From: Amaranthus tricolor
Lineage: Eukaryota; Streptophyta; Magnoliopsida; Caryophyllales; Amaranthaceae
Assembly: GCF_026212465.1 (NCBI RefSeq)
Contig: NC_080058.1
Location: 7,652,001-7,716,000 of the forward strand
Reading direction: 5' to 3'
Length of the DNA: 64,000 nucleotides
Below the pieces are notes generated by a model that ran no database searches, was not told the origin of the DNA, and saw only the letters and a program-made list of their open reading frames with translations. A program made the translations under genes and the position numbers. This document shows, one piece after another, positions 34,801-47,956 of this stretch (its first letter is position 1; each line of letters opens with the position of its first letter).

Positions 34801-37800
34801 GTTTAATCCCATAAAACCACCATGGGAAGAGGTAAAAATAATGATCTAAACAGTCTACAGCTTCAAGAAAAGTTCCATCAAGATAACATTCATTGAGAAC
34901 AAGGGAATTTTCTACTTGACGCAAAAGGGTGAAGTGTCAAATATAATTGGCTGTCCACAGCCTTATTCCTTTGAGGTTCCAGTTTGAAGCCTTGTGTTAA
35001 CTCAACACAAGGAAAAACAATGCCATGAAATCACAACTCGAAACACTACATTTCATCTTGAAAACAAAATTCGGAATCAATTATTTTCGGAGTTATAAAT
35101 TTAGAAGGCCAAAACTGTAGATAAACACATCAAAAAAGGATGCTAAGCCATAACTCGGAATCCTTACATAAGCATTTGGTGGAGAAGAACAAGCAATTTG
35201 TAACTTGTAATTAATTAAAAGGAGAAAACAGTTGAATTTTCACGCTTTAACTAAGAGAAAAGGAAAGAACTTTTTCCCAAGCATGACAATAGTGCAAAAA
35301 CAAGGTTGCATCACATCAAGGGTAGAGTTGTAAGTTTTTCAAAAAAGAAGAACTAATATTTCCCAAAGATGTAAAAAGGCATTCCTATTTCGACATATCT
35401 TATTTTTCCTCTAATATTTGACGTTACAATAACCGCATCACTTCGCTACACAGTGCCCGTTACCATGGTCACGACCATTACTGCAATTTTACATAATGAA
35501 AATGACTACATGACAAAGGTTGTCCTTCTGATGAGTGAGTTTTATGTCACTCATTGCCCATTGGGTAGTCATTGAGTCCATTTTCAAGTACTTTTACATA
35601 TATTGCTACCCTTATTTTGTCAATGGTTTCTCATGTCATGGCTAAGTTAGCTATAGTTGCATTCTTATATATTTTAGTTCATTTTTAGGTGCATTTTTCG
35701 CATTTCTCCCTTTTCTTTGTTTACCTTCTTCTCCCCCCTGCTTTGCTCATTTTTGTAAGTTTCTCGCCTCCTTAGCGTACCCAATGGTGCAAGTGGCCCA
35801 AATCATCTTTCCATGGCGCGCGGAAGCCAAGCCTTACTTCCAAGAGCTTCCTAGTGCCACATAGTGTAGTGCTCATTCAAGGCACTATAGTGCTCGTTCA
35901 AGGTACTCTGGGTTAATGATTCGTCTAAGTGTTGCAATTAAATAACAACCGACAAAAGCTAGTGGAAGCCAGTGCTTTCGAGCATAGTGCTCGTTCAAGC
36001 ACTTCAGCAACAGGAGGAACTTTATTTTTGTGTTGTTAAACTTCTTTGCTCTTATGTTTTCATTGTATATAAAGGGCTCTTCAAGACTTGGAGAGCAACT
36101 GAAGAGAGACTTTAGTTCAATTTCTTAGCTTAGTTCATATATTTCATCCAAGTTCCAAGTTCATTTATGATGATTTTGTTCTTTTGTTGAATTTCGAGTG
36201 GAGTATTCAAGGAAAAACATTCTTTTCTTATTTGTAATCATTTTCACTTACTACTTCAACGAGCAAGATTTTCGGTAACTTTTTCTTAGTTTCATGATAT
36301 TTTTATATTTTATTTTCATTTCTTAGTTTGTTCTTGCATGTTGCTCCTCTTTCTAGATCCTTGCTTCTAGTTGGCAGATTATTGATTATCTTTGTTTAAA
36401 CTTCATTGATATAGCTTTTACTTGTTTTTTTTACTTTCAAGTTGGTTCTATTGAGTTCTTTAGAGCTTTAAAGTGTTTATTCATACTACCTAGTACTTAT
36501 GCTTAGTTTATGTTCTATCTTTGGTTTTATGCTTATAGTCATGATTTGAGAGTAATTATTTACTAGGTTGTCGGGTAAAGTAGCTCATCAATATGTAAGG
36601 GGGATAATTTGCTCGAGTTTGGATTGTAGAGCTTAAATGTTTGCTAGATTAGTGAAGTTTAGTTTATGAGCTAACACAAAAAAAAAGGGTGCAGGTGCTC
36701 TACTCTTCACTAATCTTAGTTGATTTAGTGATTTTACTTGATGATGTGCTTAGTTACCATTGTCCTGTTGATGTTTGAGAAACCAAGAAGCTTGAAAGCA
36801 TCGCCAGTCACTTACTAACCCATGAAGGTGCATATTTGATGATGTAAGCTTATCTAAGTAGTTCTGGAGTTCCACACATTTCAGGGTTTGTCAAAATCAA
36901 TTTCAGTTCAAACATTAAATATTACTAAAAGAATCAAAAATTTATATCATCACTTTTTTATGGAACCTCTAGGAGATAGGTTAACAGAGACTTGTCCAGT
37001 TACAAGCTGCTGAGGTCGCAAAGTTTAGATAGATTTAAAAAATACTCCCTGCACTTATTCAAGCTAGTAATTTAAGAGAAAGAATACTGAGTAAGTGGAA
37101 ATACCAATTAAGGTGCATCCATAAAGATTGAATGCAGGACTCATTCCAGAAGTGACCTGCAGAAGTACAGAGGCGGTTTCTCTTCAGAAGCGATACATGT
37201 GCATTAAAAGAAGAAATTCCAATCACACTAAAACTTTAAGCAGAAAAGTAAAATGTAACTATTTCCAAATGTCATAACACCATGTTTAAGGAACGACCAC
37301 AAAGACATTACAGTTTTGAGAGCAAAAATTACATTGATAGTTGCAAAGAGTAGAAATTAAGAAAATGAGGTTGACAGTAACACTGTCTTAATGAGTCAAA
37401 AGTTTTTATATCTAAAGTAGAGGTTGAACAAGAAAAGAAAGTACCTTCTTGCCACGAGTTAAACTTAGGCGTATATGGGAATTATCAAACATGCCATTCC
37501 TAATAAGAGTGGTGAATATAGCTTCCTTTACCTGTTTTAGCAGACATGTACGCATAGGAAATGAAAGCAAAAATCATATCAATAAAAGGCCCATAATGAA
37601 AATATTCAAACTCTGTCACCGCAACCTCACCTCTTCACGTGTTGCAACACTGTTAAAAGCCAGAGCTTTTGCCGAATCAAACATTCTGAAAATGAAAATT
37701 TTGAAAGTATCAAATAATTGAAGTGGTGACAATCAAAACTGCAGCCAAAACAGCAGTCACAGACTCATGATAACAATGACTCTAGAATAAGTCCGAGACC

Positions 37801-40800
37801 TCTTCCTCTTATAATACAAGTCCCTTAGTTAACAAATTTTATAACGAGATCAGAAGAGCATTGAGCAACCCAGAATATATATTCTTTCAACCTAAAGCAT
37901 AGACCAATAAATAGGCAAAAGAAAAAGAATATCTGGATTTTTTTTAATAAAACGTAATAGACTTGTATAACATTAATGTCTCATATACAGAACTTAATCT
38001 GCTGACAGTTCCAACCAGTTTTTCTACAATTTAAATGTATGTCAATAATTTGAAGAAACTCTAATCAGACAATCCTACAATTTATAATTTGGTGAGCTGA
38101 AATAACTTGCAGGTAATCAAATCAACCAAAGAAATGAAAAATATGCATCAGAGTCACTGACCTATCCAGATGCTCCTCAAGCTTAAATACTTTTCCTTTG
38201 TAAATACGAAGTCCTTCCCAAACAGAATCGCCACCTTGTACTACTGAGTCAAACACTGAAACCTGAAAGGAGTGAATACAAAAGAACAAGCAGCAAAACA
38301 TACATTGTTAGCAACACATAAAAACTAATAAAAGATAACAATATCCAATGGAATATATTAATATTGCAAGATATTGTAATATTTTTAGTACATTTGTATA
38401 TTTATCTTAGACTCTTATATTTTGTAAATATCTTGTTTCCTAAATTTATCTTTGTACTCTTTATATTCAATGAAAATAATGAAAGATGAAAGACAAATAT
38501 TACTTTCATAGTATCAAAGTCTAGGTTTTCAATACCTTCCTAGCTTTCGTCTCTTACTCACGGTTGCATCCACCATTTTTTTTGGCTAGTTTTTTTCCCC
38601 AATACAACCAACTTGCCTTCCATTGTATTCTCTCTTCTTCATGAACAATCAAAGCCGCTTTTCTAAATTATTTACTCCTAACCCAATTTCTTATGATTTT
38701 TAAGATGAAGGTGTATCCCCTTAATTAATTATCTCAATCAAGAGTCCACCTCTCCTAATGGTCCTCATGACCCAAATGTCTCATCACTAATCACCCATTC
38801 TAGCCCCTCACGGCCACACTGCAAATCTTCCTCAATCTGGCCCAAATTTTAAGTCCCACACGACCACAATCACCCAATCAATCCAGCAGGCCCTCACAGC
38901 CAACCTGATATTACTACTCAATCTGCCCCAATTTCCACTATCCCTCCTCCTGAGGCACATGGTCATGCCACTCCCGTAACAAATCAGCCCCATTTATCCC
39001 CGTCAGCCAGCCACATCAGTGAGAAAAATAACCAGTCCACATCTACAAATGACATAACCTCCATTCCAAACCCCATACCCTTTTCTTCCTTAAAATCATC
39101 CTCAAGAGTCAAGACCCATAACCCGCCATCAACATGGTATTCCAAACCCAATCCCAAATATCATGGAGAGCATCATACTCAAATTTCCAAATCTCCTTTG
39201 CTCAAAAATTCTATAGGTGCACTTAAGGTCCTTAATTGGAAATTGACAATAATTGATGAATTTGATGCTTTGATTCAAAATAAGACGTGAGATTTAGTTC
39301 CTAAACCATCTAATGTTATTATACTTTATTCTTTTGCGATTTTAAGACATAAAGAGCATTCTAATGGCTCTTTTAAAAGCACAAAGCCCGTCTTGTAGGT
39401 AATGATGATGGACTGGTCAACAGGTTGGCATTGATTGTGGAGAGACCTACAGTCCAGTAATAAAACCAGCAACTATCCGCACGGTTCTTGAAGAAAATGC
39501 CTACATCTATAAACCCTTGGGTTTTAAGAACCCAAAATATCCAAATCATGTGTGTCGTCTCAACAAATCTCTTTACAGATTGCTCCTAAGGCTCGGTATC
39601 AAAGACTTAAAGATTTTGTTGCTAAGATTGAGTTTATTCATTGTACTCGTGACAACAAATAAAAGACTTGGGCACTCTAAGTTATTTTCTTGAAGTTGTT
39701 GTCAATCATACTTTTAGCCTCTTTTATCAAAAGCAAAATAGGCCAAGGAAATTCTTAGTCATATAGGGATGTCTTATTAAAAACCCTGCCCTACTACAGT
39801 TTACACCAAGCCCAAGCTCAGCGCCTTCTCATCCACTCCTTTTGAGGATCCTACCCTATATCGTAATCTTGTTGGTGCTTTACGATACCTCACTTCCACC
39901 CGACCAAATATATCTATCTTATGCAGTACTGCCTTTTTTGCAAAATCCCATGGATTCTCACATGCAAGCTATTCACCGTATTCTTAGATATAATTGAGGT
40001 ACTCTTTACCATGGTCTCTAACTCTATCGGTCATTTACTTCTACACTTCTCTCCTATACTGATGACACTCGATGATCTACTTCTGGTTATTGTGTTTTGT
40101 TAGGCAATAATCTTATTTCTTGGTCATCTAAGTGACAAGCCACACTCTCTTGTTATAGCGCAAAAGCTGAATATCGAGCGGTGACTAGGTTAAGTAATTT
40201 ACTCCTTATACTTCATTGTCCTATCCCTAAAGCAGCCTTGGTATATTTTATAACATCGGAGCTCTACTTGTATGGCAACTTAGTGCAACATCAACACACC
40301 AAACATATTGAGATAGATATACATTTTGTTCTAAGAAAGTCGTATGGGTCAGGTCAGAGTACTTCATGTCGCGTTCAGATACCAAAATGCAAACATTTTC
40401 ACAAAAGACCTTCCACTTATACTTTCTCAACACTTCAGCGTCGGTGAACCTCCTACTTCAACTGCGTGGATGTAATGGTATATAACAATATTGCAAGATA
40501 TTGTTATATTCATTGTATATTTGTATATTTTATCTTAGAAAATTTTTTATTTTGTAAATATCTTATTTCCTAAATCTATCATTGTACTCCTCTTTATATT
40601 CAATGAAAATAATGAAAGATGTAAGGCAAATATTACTTTCAAAAACAAAATGCATAATGTATCCATAAAAGGTGAAAATAACAAAATATATCAAGAAAGC
40701 AGGGATACACCTTTGCACTATCACGAGGTAGCAGCTTATCACCAACCCATGCAAGCAGCTTCTCATTCTCGGGAACAGGAAGACTGGGTGGGGGCAAGGG

Positions 40801-43800
40801 TGAGCTCAGAAGGGAAAATGATCTCTTAAGACGACGCTTGAGAAAGTTGTAGAAGGGTAGACATTGTTCTAGTAAGTCAAAAAGTAAAGGAGGAAATGTC
40901 TGATATACACAAAAAGCAAACTAAATATTAGAATAACTTAATGATAAGACCAAAAAAGAGTGGTAAACCAAAAAATAATAAAGCAAAAAATTTAAAATCA
41001 ACATCGTCTTCCATGTGTATTCAACATTTTATTCTAAAACTTCCTTAATTATCCTATTTGCGATCACGAAATAAAAAAAATTCTATAGAAATACTTAAAA
41101 TGCAAGACATCAGCAGACTATATATAATGCCAAGCTAGAAATGTATCTTACTTTACCTCCAAACAACAAAATTGAAAGCAAGTTATAGAAACACGGATAA
41201 CAAAAATTTGGAAGTAAAATGCTTGCCTCGTTAAATTAAACATAATCATGCAAGTTTTCAAAGCTTAAGTACAAACCTTATGACATGCACTTCAAATTAT
41301 GAATTCGGGTGATATGAAATGCCCATAGGTTATCATTTTCTTTCTTTTTTTGATTGGTGACAAAGATATATAATAAATTACACTAAGGGAGTTGTCATCC
41401 ATATACAAAAGGAAGGATCAGGGTAAATATCTTGATTCCTTAAGATAACTAGTAAAGGTTCATAAAAAGTCAATGTGGTCAAGGAAGAGTTGGTTCATGG
41501 TTCTTATTATACAGGACCCTTAGAAGAAAGGAATTTGAAGCCTTGAGTCACACAAGCATGTGTTAGAATTCTCTAACACATCTTTCATGAAGGTTACCAA
41601 AAAAAGCCAATAAGATAAGTTCCATTGCTTTAAAGAAGATCAAAGATTAAGAAAATCAAACCTTCGGATATCCACGTTCTGTTTTAAAGCCAGTTGACTT
41701 GTGAGCACTGTCATACCACCATGGAGCCCATACGCCATTTATAGGTTTCGGACCAGCTTCCCATCTAAAAGAGGAAGCTTTAGGTAAATTCAAAAGACAT
41801 ATGAACATACAAATGTAATTAACAAAACTCTTTTAATCGTGCTCTACAAATGTAATTAACAAAAGTTTGAAGTTGAAAGTCAAATAAAGACCCTTAGTAA
41901 AGAAAATACTAAAAAAAAAAACTTAGGGCCCAAGCTAGATGAAAGTTCGATTCAACTGAATTATTCGAGCATTATTTAATACAACTGACAGATGAAATAA
42001 CTAAGTCACGATTAAACTATAACCTACCTTCTTTCTTTCAGCATTTTTTATCGCTACTACTTCACAGAACAGTATCACACAGAACATTGAGCATCCACCT
42101 CAATTATGCCCCTTTTTAAACAAAAAGGATTCATACCTTCGTACTACATATCGAAAATTCAAACTATGAACGCTATTTTATACATTCTATATACAACATT
42201 TTATCACCCCCATATCATTAAGTGGCTCCCATCTAAGATGCCACGTAGGAAAATTTTGGGGCGTTGAATATACGTAATTTTACCCTTGTGATTACAAAGA
42301 AGTTAATTTTGATTGACACTCCGCAATTTCACTTAAATAAGAAGTGCACATGATTGAAAATGTCATTTTACTATATTCTATTATAGTTCAAACCAAACAT
42401 GATTTAATGAGTAATTTTACTATATTCTATTATAATTCAAACCAAAAATTAGTAAATCCTTGACCCTGTCGAAAATGGACATCAAAAACACCATATACAT
42501 CTGAAAAAACTTTCTGAGATTAAAGATTTATAATTATACTCCCTCCGTCCAGTTCCAACGTAATGTTAACCAAAAATGTTAACAATTAACATTCTAGCAA
42601 CTTTTTCTCTAAAGTTTGGGACCCTCATCTACCAACTCACCTTTTCCTCCTTGATTTTTCCATAAAATCACCATACTCAGGAGCAAAAAACAAAAAGATG
42701 ATATGTAGCGAAATCATTCAAATAATAAACTGAAATACATGCATTAGAATTTAGAAATTGATAAATTATCTAGCATACAATGTTTTAACTGTATGAACAA
42801 AGGATCAGCAAAGTTCATGTGTCTTACTTCAGCATGGTAGGCTGAAAAGGAATATTCAAGTCTTCACAGAGACCACGTAAAGCTATCTGCAGAGAAATAT
42901 CAAAGTAGCACTTTCTGGTCAATAAAAAAAATAATTTCTGATATATAATGCAGGAATAAACGGATTGACAAAATTTTATTACATCAGCTGTATGACTAGT
43001 ACTACAGTTCAAAAGAACCGCACAAGATGAAGAAAAAATGCACATAACACAGCAGGTAACATTTCCACCAAATACAGAATACTCTGTTGATCGTAAAGAT
43101 TTTTCACATGCTGCACACTCTTGATTAGAATCAATCATCAAAAACACCATGTTAAAGGGTAAATTTAGTTCCACCCAAAGAGACCAAAATATGATGTTAA
43201 AGTTTAATAAAACAGAGGCCTAATTTAGTGACAAACTTGGAAAGGAATATAGAACTGAAAACTATTCTTTGGTGGATGACATAGTCCTAAATATAATCAA
43301 TCTTTTAAATAAGAAAACTAGAAGAATCTTATCATCTAGAATAGACTAGACTACAAGTACAACTATTACATGTTGTTAAAACTTGTGGATGAGGTAAGAT
43401 CATATATACTTACTAGTTAGTGCTCCAACATTCATCAAAATTCTAATTCATTAATCTTGAGAATGACATGAGCAAATTTGTTGTACAACATAAAAAAATG
43501 TGGTAGCAAAGAAATAATGGGAGAATTCATTTGTTATGGGTAATTTAATGATGTCATTGAATATAAACAAATCATTGCAATTGGTTTGAAAATAGAACTT
43601 TACTCAAGCTAACATATGCTCATTTATATGGCCCCCCATATCAAAAGTCGCTTGGTATCAAAGCAAGTCACTCTTAACTCTCTGCATTATCGCTTCAAAG
43701 AATTAATTACCACTACTAACTACTAAAACCATTGTTACCAAGATCGAGAAACAATCCGGGTTGCGGAACGGGATCGGGAATGTAATTACATCTTTTAAAA

Positions 43801-45309
43801 TTTGGGTCGGAATGGAAAATTTCGGGTCGAGAATTTATGAGTCGCGGAATGTTATATATGGGATCGAGAAACGATTTCAGGTCATTTAATTAAAATTTAA
43901 AACAAAGGAAAAGAAAAAACAATAGACAAGAAAAAATAAAAAGAAAAATGAAAAGTTTGTTTAAGAAAAAAAAAGAAATTAAAAATGAAGTAATAAACAC
44001 CAATTAAACACTCACGTGATTTTAATGAGTGTAGTTAACTTTGTATTTTTTATTGGAAATGGGCTCAGAAAAAAGCCCAAGCAAATTTAGTAAAAAGCAA
44101 AACCCTATCAATAAAGATTAATACTCCATACACAGTATTGGCGGCTGTAAAAATCAATGGCATTCTTCATCCTCCAGTACCACCGTCCAAGGCTTGTTTG
44201 TTTTTTTATTTTTCTCTTTTTTCTACATCATTGACACCATTGATATAAGCTTGTTTGTTCTTTTATTTTTCTCTTTTTTCTTTCATTCTTCTCTTTTTAT
44301 TTTGTTTTTCTTCCTTTGTTCTCTCCATTTCCCATGTGATGTTGGAAGTTTGATTTGTTGTTGGGTTGAAGTTGGGTCGAACGAAATAGCGTTTCAGATC
44401 GTGTATCCTAGCGATCCAGATCGCACCCGCGATTCGGGTCGAACGATGCAGATCGTAGTTCGCTTGCCAAAATGGCGATCCCGGCTGAAATGATTAAAAC
44501 TAAACACACAGTTTTCGTACTACGTAACAGTTATACTCCCAATGGTAGTCAAACTTCCTTCGAGATAGAAAAAACCTAAACTAAGCTTATAGACAACAGA
44601 CAAAGACATATGCCTTTGTAACTACAAGCTTAAAAAAGGAAAAAAATAAAACTGCAAAGCTAAGGTTTATGGAAGAACAAGTAATTCATCTTGAAACTGA
44701 AAAAAAAAAAACAATACTTAGAATTAACAATAAGAGTAAAAACTCACATCGGCTGCATAATAAAGGTTTTCAAAACAAACAAATCGATATTTTTCGTGTT
44801 GTAAAAGTGTAAAAAATTGCGTTTTGGGCCGCATCAAGGGATATCTTCGACCGATATTTAGACGGTATGATAATCGCATCAATCCCGTTACCTCATCAAC
44901 GTTCCGTTACTGCGATCGCAACCATTACTGCATTTTTACACTATGATAAACACATTTATAAGCATATAACAAACAATTTGAATACTTTTTATGTCCAATA
45001 ATCTAAACATTTAGTTTTATAAACAAATTTTCGATTTCACAAATGAGTTATCTATAATAGTCAAAATAAAATTCAGTAATATTTGTTGATGTATTAGTAG
45101 AATTTAATTCTACATTCAGTTTGATGAACCGAAATTGTTGCATTTGTTAATGAACTCTGAGTGAAAGAGCCATGTCATGTTTCTCCAATTAAGATGTAAT
45201 CACCATATTCTTTATAAGACTAAAAGAGATGCATTACCTTACAAAAGCGATATTTCTTATTTCCTGAACCGTAGATAACCTCTTTGACAACCTTCTCACC
45301 ATCACATTC
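31836..45309 (-). CDS. Branched-chain aminotransferase-like protein (PLP fold class IV), 5'-truncated gene
   Basis: Minus-strand exons with GT-AG ends: 45309-45238, 42886-42828, 41764-41662, 40899-40711, 38262-38162, 37685-37631, 37531-37445, 37156-37105, 34632-34547, 33931-33878, 33683-33600, 33010-32939, 32583-32503, 32084-32049, 31964-31836. From exon 42886 to the stop the phases join without a break. The last eleven exons encode a complete class IV PLP aminotransferase domain: [39 protein letters not shown] (candidate PLP lysine in DSK), [11 protein letters not shown] and [12 protein letters not shown]. Earlier exons ([32 protein letters not shown]) belong to the N-terminal sulfotransferase-like domain of the plant BCAT-like proteins 1 and 2. 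The first exons and the one ending in ELQRDPE (present in the second copy at 58148) are missing, so the protein is truncated. It may be a pseudogene or a catalytic-domain-only gene. Introns hold an LTR and a Copia element. Confidence 0.75.
35527..36840 (+). mobile_element. Solo-LTR-like insertion in an intron
   Basis: Inside the unusually long intron between exons 37156-37105 and 34632-34547. It has a TGATGAGTGAG start, a GC-richer part with a repeated GTGCTCGTTCAAG motif (near 35873-36000) and a TATATAAAGGGCTC promoter near 36067, followed by leader-like sequence. No coding region is present. Edges are approximate and no target duplication was found. Confidence 0.45.
38349..40641 (+). mobile_element. 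Degraded Copia element with short LTRs, in the aminotransferase-like gene intron
   Basis: Two similar LTRs of about 160 bp flank it: 38349-38508 and 40476-40641. Both start TGGxATAT, contain ATATTGCAAGATATTGT and end AATATTACTTTCA. A primer-binding-like TATCAAAGTC lies just after the first LTR, resembling the initiator-Met site. The inside has only remnants of Copia pol near 39380-40445: RNase H pieces such as [38 protein letters not shown] and [18 protein letters not shown]. The same element sits at the equivalent place of the other gene copy (61665-63475). Confidence 0.78.
42538..42640. repeat. Stowaway-like MITE end
   Basis: TACTCCCTCCGTCC is the typical Stowaway terminal motif, followed by TGTTAACCAAAAATGTTAAC. 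Only one end can be seen. The matching piece in the other arm (59876-59970) ends in GAGGGAGTATA next to the Athila LTR. Confidence 0.45.
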
Positions 45310-45683
45310 CTAATTAACATGAAAAAAATAATCAATACATAAGAACGTAGAAGATTACTAGTTATGGAACTCATTTTTCATTTGAGGCATGCTTGAATCA
45401 AGAATAATGCCTTAACAAAGAATGTTAGCCCATGGAAGATTAATAATGGGTAACAAGTCCCTCATCCCTCCCTTCTCCCCCACAAGATCCCCAAGCATCT
45501 CATTTACCACAACCTCCATTCATTATCAATTACTTCTATTTGGTCCAGAAATCAAATTAAAGTGACATACTTCAATCAAAACTAAATCAATGGTGCTACA
45601 ACTAATGCATTCTTTACGATACAAACCATTTTCGATAGAACCTCGTCTAAGTAAGGTCGCTTTACGCCCGTCTCTTGAAGATA
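45310..45683. other. Junction between inverted blocks A and B'
   Basis: Flank of the truncated aminotransferase-like gene up to 45602, then about 80 bp (45603-45683) shared with neither arm, then block B'. No gene. This is where the two duplicated units touch. Confidence 0.5.
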
Positions 45684-45989
45684 GTTCCTATAAAGTGGTT
45701 CATCAAGCACTTCAATATCATCCCGCTACAAAACAATCCACAACAATAACAATAACAATAACAATAATAGACATGATGAAATGGTGAGCTTAGCACATCA
45801 ATGGAGAAAACATTATGAAGAAGAAGAAAGAAAGCATTTTGTATCTTATTATGTTTACACAAAAGACAAAGAGGGGTATATATACAATTGCTATGTGCAG
45901 AAAGAGAAAAGAAAGGCTAGCAAACTAGGGCCCTAACAAACTAGCTATGATGTGTCCCTTGTATAACAAACTAAATAATAAACCATAGG
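45684..45989 (-). mobile_element. LTR-like fragment abutting the PP2C remnant (right copy)
   Basis: Inverted copy of 27847-28150 with the same GGGGTATATATAC box (near 45872-45886) and the same junction with PP2C coding sequence. Confidence 0.4.
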
Positions 45990-47001
45990 GTGTGGCTACC
46001 GGATGAGGAAGTGTCGGGGCTAGCAATGTCCAGAGCTTTTGGGGATTATTGCATTAAAGATTTTGGCCTTATATCTGTGCCTGAGGTGACTCAGACGAAT
46101 ATTACCAGTCAGGACCAGTTCATTGTGCTGGCTATTGATGGAGTATGTCATGTACTTTCTGGTATTGTGAAACTCTATTTGCACATCACACTCATCATAG
46201 AAATTATGCTATTTTTTTTTTTGAAAATTGGGAAATTAAATGAAAAAGAAAACGCTGTAACGGGGAAAATAAAGACCACCAACATAAAAAAAACTCCAGT
46301 GAAGAGAAATAGCCAATGCTAATATTTTTTCAGTATTGAAGTCTAAAGTCTAATGCAGTACTCCTATTAGCTAACACATAAGCAAAGTCGCGCTTTAGGG
46401 TAAATTAAACTTGTAAATGATAATTACAAATTGCATAATGGTTTTAGATGGTGTTGTAGCCACAACGCATTTGCAACTTCACGTATAGAAATTTGTCGTG
46501 TATTTCTCCGTAGAATAAATTCCAAACTTTATATCATGAGAGACCAACAACCGTACTAACTTCTTTTTAATGTTCGTATCAAAACTGTTGATTGTGAGCT
46601 AATTTGATGCAATAATAGAGCAACTATCTTGCTATAACCTCGATTTCAATTCTAATCTGAGTATCAGAAATCCTCGTGTTCTTCTTTTTCATTGTTAAAC
46701 TTGTCTCACTACATGACTTTTTGTGATAAGGTGCAAAACATTGACAATAAACTACTCCCTTTTCATTACACAGGTGTGGGATGTGGATTCGAATCAAGAG
46801 GCGGTAAATATTGTATCTTCAACTCCTAATAGAGGCAAAGCTGCTAAGTGATTGGTTGATCTTGTTGTTCAAGCATGGAGGAAAAGGCGACAAGGAATCG
46901 CAATGGATGATATCTCAGCAATTTGTCTCTTTTTTCACTCCCCCTCATCTTCTACTCACGAACACCTATCTGAATCTGATGTATATACTGAAATAGAATA
47001 A
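45990..47001 (+). pseudogene. PP2C-type protein phosphatase 3' fragment (right copy)
   Basis: Exons about 45990-46142 and 46774-47001 encode WLPDEEVSGLAMSRAFGDYC, IKDFGLISVPEVTQ, SQDQFIVLAIDG and then VWDVDSNQEAVNIVSSTPNR, ending ...DISAICLFF. The first exon keeps the open frame and the conserved AFGDY that the left copy has lost. The second has a stop at 46849-46851, where the left copy has CGA (Arg), a C-to-T change at a CG site. Upstream PP2C domain motifs are missing at the same LTR junction, so the copy is non-functional. Confidence 0.82.
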
Positions 47002-47956
47002 GATAAAGCGGTAAAAACTATAAAAGATCACACAGCTTGTTTTGGGCTGTGCTTGGTCGGTATAATATGTGATTTATGTGAAAGTGAAATTTTCTTATGT
47101 GCACCTTTCATCCTTGTGCATTTCTTTTGTCCCATAGCTTCAAGTATTCGATTATGTCTTTATTTATATTTTTGATTATAGGGAAATGGGTGAACAAAGT
47201 GAGATTTCTTGAAAAAAAGGTATTTAGGAGCTAGGCAAAGAGGGAATGAATGCCATGTGATCTTACAAGTCAAAAGAATATGCAACAAAAATCCCTTCTT
47301 TTGCACAACACGAAAGTAATCAAGATAACTAAAAACAGGCGATTGTTCCAAAATTTAAGCAAAATCTTAACAATGATTAGACGATCCTACCAAGATCAAA
47401 AATATAAGTGACAGAATTATAATACGATTTTACCATCCAACGATCAAATAATTCGATTCAACAAGGGTAGTCTCAATCATAAAAAAATTCTAACTTTGAC
47501 TTGCATATTTACCATAATGAAAATTCAAATACTTACCAACTCACAATTCATAAATGATTATTATATGTATACCTTCAAACCAGTCAAAAGATGAATCAAA
47601 TAAATATTTATTTACACATCAAAACTTAAGACGAACTGAACAAGTATTAGTAATAATCAATTATTCTATAGCATATGAAAACACATTTGTCGGAGCTTAC
47701 GATCCTACGATCTGATTCTACCATTTCAATCCTAACCCTTATGATCCCAAAATATGGAGTCAACAGCAAAGCCTTATGAGTTTTGAGATTCTGGAACCTA
47801 AGCTCCTTGGTCATGGAATTGACGTTCATATTTGGATGTTAATGTGCTCTTATAGATTCTTCAGTAGCAATATCCCTACTTCAAATAACAATAATCAGTA
47901 TACTTCACTGCAAACCACTAGCAGCTAACACTACTCATACTTTGCCAAACAAACCC

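Larger units (their letters stand above)
37795..45602 (-). repeat. Inverted segmental duplication, arm A (left)
   Basis: Matches 57906-64000 in inverted orientation, including exons, introns and an intronic Copia element. The match is interrupted: 45602-45433 pairs with 57906-58073, then A' lacks the region equivalent to 45433-42640 and resumes at 59876. The lower limit is set by the window end. Confidence 0.82.

Noticed and set aside
42824..43174. A separate 116-residue gene on the minus strand
   Set aside because: Only its end ([20 protein letters not shown]) is real, being an exon of the aminotransferase-like gene; the rest is intron read-through.
44194..44493. Hydrophobic 99-residue frame on the plus strand
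   Set aside because: Phe-rich composition from a TTTTTCT tract; no motif and no homologous frame in the other arm.
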